Shown: piece after piece, positions 1-6,168 of the stretch | How positions within the stretch are numbered: position 1 is the stretch's first letter | How the letters are laid out: each line of letters starts with the position of its first letter | Virus record (IMG/VR): IMGVR_UViG_3300024346_000139 | Coordinates: 1-43,816 of that record | Direction: 5' to 3' (one strand) | From: a virus | DNA length: 43,816 bases | Position numbers and translations under genes: made by a program | The notes under the pieces: generated by a model | Databases searched by the model: none | What the model was told of the DNA's origin: nothing | Seen by the model: only the letters and a program-made list of their open reading frames with translations

Positions 1-2
1 AC

Positions 3-497
3 AAAGATTATAAGACCGTGATCAACGGCCAAAAGTACAAAATGGAATACGATGAGGCTAGAGATGCTACAATTCTTGCGCCTGTTGAAGTTAGCGAATC
101 TGTTGAATACATTGAATTGGACGAAGCACGTTCAATCAACAAGATTAAGAAAGAGTGGGATACTGTTACTAACGATATGAAGGAGACTGTCAGGGAATGG
201 AAGGCAGCTGATGCATCAAAGAAAGAATCATACCTTGAAAAACTAAAGTCTCTAACTGCTAAAAAGAAAGAGCTTGAGAAAGAGCTTAATGCAGCAGTAA
301 AGGGTAAAGATAGAAATGCTGAACTTGCAGCTTCTGAATCACTACTAGAAGGTGGTATGTCTGATATTGACATCATTGCTAAGACGGCTAAGAACTTCAA
401 TTCATTCATGAAAGAAGTTATGGCTGATTTTAAACTAGAAGACTCAAAAGAACTTAGAGCATGGTTGGAAACAATCTATGCACCATACTCAAAGTAA
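3..497 (+). CDS. Head-associated helical protein, 5' end cut by window
   Basis: The frame is open to the left edge, so the true start lies outside the window; at least 164 residues are present. A GTG at 18 could be a start but nothing favours it. The middle of the protein is a charged, Lys/Glu-rich coiled coil. Two linkers of the type seen in the next gene occur, VSESVEYIELDE (about nt 90-125) and ASESLLEGG (about nt 330-353). The stop at 495-497 is one base from the ATG of the next gene. Shared linkers and adjacency suggest a head-interior or prohead-core protein; this is inference. I do not recognise a named family. Confidence 0.75.
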   Translation, partial: KDYKTVINGQKYKMEYDEARDATILAPVEVSESVEYIELDEARSINKIKKEWDTVTNDMKETVREWKAADASKKESYLEKLKSLTAKKKELEKELNAAVKGKDRNAELAASESLLEGGMSDIDIIAKTAKNFNSFMKEVMADFKLEDSKELRAWLETIYAPYSK

Positions 498-498
498 T

Positions 499-2160
499 AT
501 GAAACACTTCCATACATTCGAAAGCTTTAATTCTGCAGAGTCTAACATCTCTGCTGAAATCTTTGATATTCTAGAAGGCAAAGTCTCTATCGAAGAGATT
601 GAAGCAGTTATTGCTAGCACAACAGATGAGGGATTCTTTAGTTGGCTAAAGGGCATCTTCACAAACGGTAAGCAAAAGAGAGTTCTAGATAAGTATGCTG
701 ACGAACTTCTTAAGACTCTTATTAAGAAAGGTACACTAGAATTACAGGGTGATCCAACTGAGGAGTTGAGTGCTGAACTTGAAGCTGCTGAAGAAGGGGA
801 TGATATGTATGGATGGTCTGGTAACCCAGATGATGGAAGCAATGGATTTAGATCAAGAGCAAGTAGCAGTCCTTCATATTCACACAGTCCACATAAAGCT
901 CAATTAGATTTGCTAACTAACCAAGAACAAAACATCATTGAAGTGATGGATGAAATTGGTAAGGAGAGTGAGGTTCTTGGTAGATATGTTTCTAAGGTTA
1001 AACTTGAAGCTAAACTAAAGGCTACTGAGATGCTTATGAAGGTTGCCGATACTGAAGTTAAAAGAGTTCTTGGTAAGATAGTTAATAAGCAAAGAAAGCG
1101 TATTGCTCAAAACGATAAGGACCTTAAGGCAGCAGTTGATGCTTCTGAGTCATTAGTTATTGAGAAGGCTGAAGGAGATAGAGGTCCTATTGATAATCCA
1201 GATATCGAAACAGCTCTAAAGAAAAAGTCTGACGAAAGCGGTATTGCTATCGGCCTACTTCGTATTGTAATGAGAAGGGGCATGGACGCTTGGAACAGTG
1301 GCCACAGAGAGGGCATGGGTCAAGAGCAATGGGGCTATGCTAGAGTTAATGCATTTATTGAAAAGGGTAAAGGTACTTGGGGTGGAGCTGATAAAGATAT
1401 TGCTGCTGAAGTATCTGAGTCAACTGTCAACGAAGCTGAAGAAACTTATAACGATTACCCAGCAGCTGCTAAGGCAAATGCGAAGAAGGCTATCGAGTGG
1501 AAAGAGAAGTATGGCCGTGATGAAGTTACTGGCGGTACTGAAGTTGGTTGGGCTAGAGCTCACCAGTTGGCTAAAGGCGAATCACTATCGAAAGATGTAG
1601 TTTCTAGAATGGCTCAGTTTAACAGACACAGAAAGAATTCTGAAGTTGCTGCCGAGTTTAAAGATACTCCTTGGAAGGATAGAGGCTATATTGCATGGTT
1701 GATCTGGGGTGGTACTGAAGGCGTTGATTGGGCTATTGCTAAAATGGAAGAAATCAAAGAAGCTTACAATATCAATAAGTATTCGCCAATGTCTTATGCT
1801 AAGCAGATTGCATCAGGTGTAATGACTATGCAAGACGCAATGGAAGAAACAGGTCTACCATTTACAGAGCTAATGAAGCTTGTAAAGAAGATTGACAAAA
1901 ACTTCAAAATCAATTTTGAATCAAAGGATATGAAACACTTTAAAACATTTGAATCATTTGTTAACGAGGGCAGCCACAAAGAGGCTGAGAATATTGCAGA
2001 TCAAATCACTGGTCATATTCAAGATATGATCAACAATGACGAAGAGGTTGATGGCGCATATTACTTGGTGAAAGATTACTTCGAAGGAGACACTCGCAAT
2101 CCACTTTTTAATATGGTAGTCGACCTAGTTGGTAAGTGGATGAAAAAGAATAAAATCTAA
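499..2160 (+). CDS. Modular head-cargo protein with two capsid-targeting-like leaders
   Basis: 553 residues from ATG 499, chosen over the in-frame ATG at 478 because it follows the previous stop directly and gives the leader MKHFHTFESF. This resembles the T4 capsid-targeting leader MKTYQEFIAE of internal proteins. Visible modules: an acidic N-terminal helical part; residues about 248-302 with RRGMDAW...QWGYARVNAF, a motif I recall from marine phage proteins of unknown function (perhaps DUF5824); residues about 321-418 with GGTEVGWARAHQLA and WGGTEGVDWAI, also recalled from phage head-linked proteins; and a second leader, MKHFKTFESF, at residue 478 followed by a 66-residue tail. Modules are separated by SESLVIEKAE, SESTVNEAEE and FESKD. 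I infer a packaged cargo protein that may be cut by the prohead protease. Module names are from memory and uncertain. Confidence 0.8.
   Translation: MKHFHTFESFNSAESNISAEIFDILEGKVSIEEIEAVIASTTDEGFFSWLKGIFTNGKQKRVLDKYADELLKTLIKKGTLELQGDPTEELSAELEAAEEGDDMYGWSGNPDDGSNGFRSRASSSPSYSHSPHKAQLDLLTNQEQNIIEVMDEIGKESEVLGRYVSKVKLEAKLKATEMLMKVADTEVKRVLGKIVNKQRKRIAQNDKDLKAAVDASESLVIEKAEGDRGPIDNPDIETALKKKSDESGIAIGLLRIVMRRGMDAWNSGHREGMGQEQWGYARVNAFIEKGKGTWGGADKDIAAEVSESTVNEAEETYNDYPAAAKANAKKAIEWKEKYGRDEVTGGTEVGWARAHQLAKGESLSKDVVSRMAQFNRHRKNSEVAAEFKDTPWKDRGYIAWLIWGGTEGVDWAIAKMEEIKEAYNINKYSPMSYAKQIASGVMTMQDAMEETGLPFTELMKLVKKIDKNFKINFESKDMKHFKTFESFVNEGSHKEAENIADQITGHIQDMINNDEEVDGAYYLVKDYFEGDTRNPLFNMVVDLVGKWMKKNKI
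1930..1965 (+). repeat. Internal second copy of the leader-coding sequence
   Basis: The stretch around the in-frame ATG at 1930 repeats the start of the same gene at 499: both read TCAAAG, a few bases, then ATATGAAACACTT, and both encode MKHF-x-TFESF. The second copy could be the start of a separate 76-residue product, or a relic of two genes fused after loss of a stop codon. Confidence 0.6.
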
Positions 2161-2161
2161 C

Positions 2162-2197
2162 ATGAAACGCTTCAAAGGTGGTCACAGAGGCTATTAA
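2162..2197 (+). CDS. Possible 11-residue leader-like mini-ORF
   Basis: Directly after the previous stop, ATGAAACGCTTC opens an 11-codon frame that reads MKRFKGGHRGY and stops at 2195-2197. It begins like the leader-coding starts at 499 and 1930 but lacks the TFESF part. It may be a broken copy of a leader gene or a translated short peptide. Length alone cannot prove coding. Confidence 0.25.
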   Translation: MKRFKGGHRGY

Positions 2198-2213
2198 TCA
2201 ATAAAAGCAGTTT

Positions 2214-2225
2214 GATATATAAATA
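2214..2225 (+). promoter_or_regulatory. Putative late promoter (GATATATAAATA)
   Basis: GATATATAAATA contains an exact T4 late promoter box, TATAAATA (2218-2225), 25 bases before the ATG at 2251. It is the best match in the window to the T4 consensus and belongs to a set of GATATATAA copies ahead of structural genes. Confidence 0.65.
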
Positions 2226-2250
2226 ATAACAAAATAAAATACCATATCCC

Positions 2251-3030
2251 ATGGCAAAACTAAAAACATTTGAAGAATACATCGCTGATATCGATTCTGC
2301 AGAAGAAATCGAGAAGGAGATCGTAGACATGGGTGAGCCAAAAACGGCTGAAGGCGGAGAGGACGTTGTGTCTGATGATCAACCTAAAGCTAAAGCGCCA
2401 GCTAAGTCAACTGACAAAGGTGCTGGTGAAGATGCTGAAGAAATGGAAGCAGACACCAAAGATGTTCACTCAGAAGAAGATAAAAAGATTGTAGATCCAG
2501 CAGATCAAAAAATGCCTGAAGATGAAGGCGAAGATGGTGCTGTTGAGGTTGAAGAGTCTGTAAGCGAGGAAGACGAAGAAGAGGAAGGCGACGAGATCGT
2601 TGACGAAATTCCTGGTGAAGACGGCCAAGTTGAAGCTGATGATGACGAAGAGGAATCTGATGACGAAGACGAGGGCGACGATGAGGACGAAGAGTCTGAA
2701 GAAGGCGAAGAGTCTGAAGAAGGCGAAAAGGAAGAAGAGCCAAGATTGGTTACTGATATTCTACAAGAAGCTTTCGGCATGATCAAGAACGAAGCAAAGG
2801 TTTGGGAAGAAGATGCACACGATACACATACTATCGAAGCATACCTTAACGAGAATGCTTCACTTCTAGCATCGATGGCTTGCAATACTCTTACAGAAAT
2901 GAAGAAGGATATTACACTTGAGCAATATGAAGCAGCGTGTAACGGTCTAAAAGAATCTTACTCTAAGAAGATCTCTGAAATGATCGAGTCTTTCGAAGCT
3001 GAAGGTGAAGTTATTTCTACAGAAGATTAA
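2251..3030 (+). CDS. Highly acidic prohead-core-like protein
   Basis: 259 residues starting MAKLKTFEEYIADIDS, again like a capsid-targeting leader. Residues about 95-165 are almost wholly Asp/Glu/Ser with tandem EEGEESEEGE units; residues about 168-250 form a helical domain with LVTDILQEAFGMIKNEAKVW. Extreme acidity plus a leader is what one expects of T4-type scaffold or core proteins (gp67, gp68, gp22), which are degraded during maturation. I could not match it to one of these. It has its own late promoter-like box at 2214 and is followed by a strong hairpin at 3061. The low-complexity part creates long open frames on the other strand that I regard as shadows. Confidence 0.75.
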   Translation: MAKLKTFEEYIADIDSAEEIEKEIVDMGEPKTAEGGEDVVSDDQPKAKAPAKSTDKGAGEDAEEMEADTKDVHSEEDKKIVDPADQKMPEDEGEDGAVEVEESVSEEDEEEEGDEIVDEIPGEDGQVEADDDEEESDDEDEGDDEDEESEEGEESEEGEKEEEPRLVTDILQEAFGMIKNEAKVWEEDAHDTHTIEAYLNENASLLASMACNTLTEMKKDITLEQYEAACNGLKESYSKKISEMIESFEAEGEVISTED

Positions 3031-3045
3031 TACTCATAGTTTCTT

Positions 3046-3076
3046 TTGAAACAACCATAGAAGGTCCGTGTATAAT
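3046..3076 (+). promoter_or_regulatory. Putative sigma-70-like early/middle promoter of cd
   Basis: TTGAAA (3046-3051), 19 bp, then TATAAT (3071-3076) with an upstream TG. GTTTC-TTTT-GAAAC (3039-3052) forms a small dyad over the -35-like box. The -10 lies inside the hairpin at 3061-3087, so terminator and promoter overlap. A similar arrangement precedes gp32. Confidence 0.5.
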
Positions 3077-3096
3077 ACATGGACCTTTTATATTTT
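3061..3096 (+). terminator. Rho-independent-type terminator hairpin
   Basis: Left arm AAGGTCCGTGTAT (3061-3073) and right arm ATACATGGACCTT (3075-3087) pair along their whole length with one G-U pair; the apex must open to a 5-7 base loop. TTATATTTT follows (3088-3096). It sits between the acidic head gene and dCMP deaminase and probably separates late from early or middle transcription. Confidence 0.65.
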
Positions 3097-3100
3097 GTAG

Positions 3101-3619
3101 ATGCCTAGTACACCTATTGATAAAGTTTATATGAAGATCGCTTATGATGTTGCAGAGCTTAGCTATGCTCAACGTCGTAAGGTTGGATGTGTTGTCGTTA
3201 AGGATAACCAGATTGTTTCATTTGGTTATAATGGTACACCATCAGGCTTTGATAATATCTGTGAACATGAACATGTTGCGATAGTAGAAGTTGATGGTGG
3301 ATATGAAAAGAATCCAGAGGCTATTAAGGCTTTGGAGGATGATGGATATTTCTGCAATGCCAATGGTGTATGCGGTAAAGTGACACATGAAACTAAAAGA
3401 GAAGTGTTGCACGCTGAGTCAAATGCAATCACAAAGATTGCTAAGTCAACACTGAGCTCTGATGGTGCTGATTTGTACACTACCACAACACCATGCTTTG
3501 AGTGTTCAAAGCTTATAATCCAGTCGGGTATTAAACGTGTTTTCTATACTGAGGATTATCGAGATATGACAGGCCAAAATTTACTAGCAAGCGCTAACAT
3601 TGAAGTTATTAAAATATAA
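3101..3619 (+). CDS. cd: dCMP deaminase
   Basis: 172 residues, close to T4 Cd (193). The enzyme deaminates dCMP to dUMP, feeding dTMP synthesis in the cytoplasm. Zinc-site motifs of the cytidine/deoxycytidylate deaminase family are plain: HAE at residues 104-106 (zinc ligand and catalytic Glu) and PCFEC at 131-135 (two Cys ligands). The N-terminal part has the family's RRKVGCVVV and GYNGTPSGF segments. ATG 3101 comes 4 bases after the T-run of the terminator; no Shine-Dalgarno is present. The stop overlaps the next ATG in TAATG, suggesting translational coupling. This is the first gene of a cluster reaching 6140. Confidence 0.95.
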   Translation: MPSTPIDKVYMKIAYDVAELSYAQRRKVGCVVVKDNQIVSFGYNGTPSGFDNICEHEHVAIVEVDGGYEKNPEAIKALEDDGYFCNANGVCGKVTHETKREVLHAESNAITKIAKSTLSSDGADLYTTTTPCFECSKLIIQSGIKRVFYTEDYRDMTGQNLLASANIEVIKI

Positions 3620-3843
3620 TGGGATTTAATAAAGTTTATTTACCTGAATATGAGGTCATGGTTAAAGAGTTGAAGACATTAGACTCTAAAACATTCGCTG
3701 ACAGATATAGAAAAGCAGATGCACTAATAGGACCGTCTAAATCAGTAAATCTTGTAACAGAATACTTAGAAGAATATTATGAAGGTTCTAGAAACTTTAA
3801 CGAGGATTTTCTCGAAAGATTCCAAAGAAAACACAAAGTCTAA
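3619..3843 (+). CDS. Small protein of unknown function
   Basis: 74 residues, overlapping the dCMP deaminase stop by one base (TAATG). It is charged and helical with an acidic-aromatic segment EYLEEYYEG and a basic C-terminus. I recognise no family. Position between cd and further small coupled genes suggests an early or middle gene. Its last 65 bases could also be read in the next gene's frame from ATG 3779, but I prefer a later start for that gene. Confidence 0.7.
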   Translation: MGFNKVYLPEYEVMVKELKTLDSKTFADRYRKADALIGPSKSVNLVTEYLEEYYEGSRNFNEDFLERFQRKHKV

Positions 3844-3853
3844 TCTAAAAGAT

Positions 3854-4432
3854 ATGGAAGTGGCAGATATTAAAAAACAAAAGAGGTATCAATGGATTAA
3901 GGGTGATAAATTTGGTGACGTTGTAGAAGTTTCTGAAACCCAAAAAGATATTAAATGGCTATACTTTACAGATGGTTCTCGTATTAATCCTTCATTAGTA
4001 AAGGAATTCCTTATGGAAATTGAACACGATAACCAAGTACTAAATATTAAGAAGCAGAACCAAAAGCCTGCAGTTGCAGCATCTGCTGAAGAAGCAGGAC
4101 TAGTTCCACGAACAGGTCCTACACAAGACCAAACACCTACAGTTACAACAAATACTTCAAGCCCAGTAGTTACTCAACCAGAAGTAAAAGAACCTACTGT
4201 GATGGGTAAAATGATTGAGAAGATGAGTAAGAAGAACGTGGTAAACGTTCCTGTAGAAATTAACGTAAACATTCCGACTCCTGCTATCTATGCAATGCTA
4301 AGCGAAGGCATGGAATCAGAGGATCTGAATGAAGAAATCATGAGTGTTGCTCTTGCACAAATTGAGATAAATAAACTTCAAGAGTATATTAAAGAACAAA
4401 TCACTAATTTTTTAATTGAATATTATGGCTAA
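3854..4432 (+). CDS. Two-domain protein of unknown function with Pro/Thr linker
   Basis: 192 residues from ATG 3854, ten bases after the previous stop. An in-frame ATG at 3779 would add 25 residues but overlap the previous gene by 65 bases, so it is less likely. Residues 1-60 look like a small beta domain (YQWIKGDKFGDVVEV...WLYFTDG). Residues about 75-115 are a Pro/Thr/Ser-rich linker, and the C-terminal 70 residues are helical. No family recognised. It shares 8 bases with the next gene. Confidence 0.7.
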   Translation: MEVADIKKQKRYQWIKGDKFGDVVEVSETQKDIKWLYFTDGSRINPSLVKEFLMEIEHDNQVLNIKKQNQKPAVAASAEEAGLVPRTGPTQDQTPTVTTNTSSPVVTQPEVKEPTVMGKMIEKMSKKNVVNVPVEINVNIPTPAIYAMLSEGMESEDLNEEIMSVALAQIEINKLQEYIKEQITNFLIEYYG

Positions 4433-4778
4433 TAGACGCGAAAGACGTTGGCAGCTTAGAGCTACTCAAATGTTGAGAGTTAAAAACCTTTTTGGTCCAT
4501 ACACTGAGTTGGGCAAACTATGGTATAACAAGACTAGAACTGAGGGTGCAGCTCTACACAAAAGAAACACAGAAGCAGTTGAGCAAGCAATGTATGAAGC
4601 TCTCGCTGAAAGAGAGTCAAAGCTTGTTGAACTTTACAATGAGATGGGCTACTCAAAGCAGAAGATTGATCTATTGATCGAGGCTTGGCAGCTTACTACT
4701 GTAAAACACAAAGACACATATCGCGAAGATCGTAAGAGAGCTAACCAGCTCCGTCGTCAAGCTAACGATATGAACTAA
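4425..4778 (+). CDS. Basic helical protein of unknown function
   Basis: 117 residues from ATG 4425, overlapping the previous stop by 8 bases; a TTG at 4416 would add three residues and is less likely. The N-terminus MANRRERRWQLRAT is strongly basic and the remainder is helical with many Arg, Lys and Glu, ending RKRANQLRRQANDMN. Nucleic-acid or protein binding is possible but unproven. No family recognised. Confidence 0.75.
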   Translation: MANRRERRWQLRATQMLRVKNLFGPYTELGKLWYNKTRTEGAALHKRNTEAVEQAMYEALAERESKLVELYNEMGYSKQKIDLLIEAWQLTTVKHKDTYREDRKRANQLRRQANDMN

Positions 4779-4783
4779 TAGAC

Positions 4784-5119
4784 ATGCAAAAGATCTTGTT
4801 AGAGATTGCTGATAACGGTATTATTAAGACCGTTACTGATGATAATATTAATGCGGCTGGTGAAGTCTTCGAATCAAAGGTTGTTTATGATCTTGAGAAT
4901 GGAGATGTCGTCATTACCAAGTTGAATATGCTATATGAACTTTCTGAAGACATGGGCATGGAACTTGGTAATTCGAAACAGCCAGATCAAATCAAGATCA
5001 TTGCTGACTGGGGTGAGAGCTTCATTCCTCAAATTGAGGATAAAGCTGAACTCGAGAATCGAATTAAAAATACAGAGAAGTTCTTGCTAATGATGCGAGA
5101 ACAACTCTCAAAATTGTAA
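4784..5119 (+). CDS. Small acidic protein of unknown function
   Basis: 111 residues. The first 50 residues look like beta strands (MQKILLEIADNGIIKTVTDD; DLENGDVVITKLNMLYEL), and the last 30 are a helix (AELENRIKNTEKFLLMMREQ). Its stop overlaps the next ATG by one base (TAATG). No family recognised. It belongs to the coupled cluster after dCMP deaminase. Confidence 0.7.
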   Translation: MQKILLEIADNGIIKTVTDDNINAAGEVFESKVVYDLENGDVVITKLNMLYELSEDMGMELGNSKQPDQIKIIADWGESFIPQIEDKAELENRIKNTEKFLLMMREQLSKL

Positions 5120-5550
5120 TGATTCTAAAAGTAGAATGTATATGGTGCAATACCAAGACCGAATTCAATAGATATGTTCGCCTAAATGGTGAAGGTTCTT
5201 TTGTAATCAATTACTTGGATATCATCGATAAACTAACGAAGGCCGACCCTTATGGAGAGAATCCAAATGATAAGGTTGTCGGCCTTCACCTACATTCTGC
5301 TATGAATAATGTTATAAATAAAATAGCCATTTCAGAAGAGTCTAATGAGCTTTCTCCGAAAGACTATAAACTTATATACTTACTCAAGAATCTAACGGCT
5401 GACACCACACAGGGTATCCAGGAAACACTAGAGACTATAACTCCAGATGAATGTAGGATGCCAATGAAACTTGTTATCATAAATAGAACGGATTATCCTA
5501 AGAAGGGTGTACTAAGCCGTTTTGATACAGTTAAATTTATAGACAAATGA
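5119..5550 (+). CDS. Protein of unknown function with N-terminal CxxC
   Basis: 143 residues. A CIWC pair at residues 7-10 at the end of the first strand resembles half of a zinc ribbon, but the only other cysteine (in DECRMP, about residue 128) is single. The remainder alternates helix and strand. It overlaps its neighbours by 1 base (TAATG) and 4 bases (ATGA). No family recognised. Confidence 0.7.
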   Translation: MILKVECIWCNTKTEFNRYVRLNGEGSFVINYLDIIDKLTKADPYGENPNDKVVGLHLHSAMNNVINKIAISEESNELSPKDYKLIYLLKNLTADTTQGIQETLETITPDECRMPMKLVIINRTDYPKKGVLSRFDTVKFIDK

Positions 5551-6140
5551 TACAGCATAAGTTATTCCCTAAGGGTGAATACTGCCATGCATTAATATCT
5601 AGCCCTTCTAATCCAAATGTTTTAATCCCAGTAAGGGGCCTCATCTATGATGTTAAGATGGATGAGTTTAATCCACAATATCAAATCAAGATTGTTAAGT
5701 TCTATGACGACATTAACTTCTTGAAAAGGTACTTGTTTGGATACAAGTTTCCTGGTAACTTTAAAAACAAAGATGCCATCTTTAAATTCAAGCGCAAAGA
5801 CTATAGCACATGTGAAGAGTTCGAAGCCAGAATTAGAGATGGTAAAAACTGGGATAAGTATCTAGTGGTTGTTGACTCAGTCATGTGTGCTAGAACTGAA
5901 GTTGAAATTAGAGAGTTATTCAATAAGGTTCAGACATTCATGATTGAAAAGAATATCAAAGAAATATTCGAACAGACTAATAGAACTTATTACCGCTCTG
6001 GCCAATACTACTTCCAGTCAAGAGACGATTTCTCAATGGCACTAAAAAGATTCTTAAAGGATCGTGAACCTAAACGTAATAATTGGATAGACTCCATAAT
6101 CAATCGCGCATCGTTTGATGAGCTAGATAGCTTAGACTGA
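5547..6140 (+). CDS. Protein of unknown function before the hub cluster
   Basis: 197 residues, starting in ATGA with the previous stop. It mixes strands (residues 1-60) with Lys/Arg-rich helices, and has two aromatic segments, FYDDINFLKRYLFGYKF and TYYRSGQYYFQSRDD. It is the last gene before the large tail operon; its TGA stop overlaps the late promoter-like motif at 6139. It could be a small baseplate-assembly factor like T4 gp26 or gp51, but I see no sequence support for that. Confidence 0.7.
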   Translation: MIQHKLFPKGEYCHALISSPSNPNVLIPVRGLIYDVKMDEFNPQYQIKIVKFYDDINFLKRYLFGYKFPGNFKNKDAIFKFKRKDYSTCEEFEARIRDGKNWDKYLVVVDSVMCARTEVEIRELFNKVQTFMIEKNIKEIFEQTNRTYYRSGQYYFQSRDDFSMALKRFLKDREPKRNNWIDSIINRASFDELDSLD

Positions 6141-6147
6141 TATATAA
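6139..6147 (+). promoter_or_regulatory. Putative late promoter (GATATATAA)
   Basis: GATATATAA ends 21 bases before the ATG at 6169. The 16 bases TTAGACTGATATATAA (6132-6147) are repeated exactly at 37313-37328, each copy also carrying a gene's TGA stop. Confidence 0.6.
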
Positions 6148-6168
6148 AAGAAAAGTATATCTGCTTAC

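Noticed and set aside
8-409. 133-residue open frame on the - strand at the left edge
   Set aside because: It mirrors a Lys/Glu-rich helical gene on the + strand and reads as a Ser/Phe/Leu-rich shadow.
1298-1600. 100-residue + strand frame inside the head-cargo gene
   Set aside because: It is out of frame within a gene that has recognisable motifs, and has no start context of its own.
2402-2885. Long open frames on the - strand opposite the acidic gene
   Set aside because: They are made by the low-complexity GAA/GAC codons of the + strand gene and give Ser- or Arg/Leu-only proteins with no plausible start region.
3779-3853. Earlier in-frame start for the gene at 3854
   Set aside because: It would overlap the preceding gene by 65 bases; neighbours overlap by at most 17, and the ATG at 3854 gives a normal short gap.
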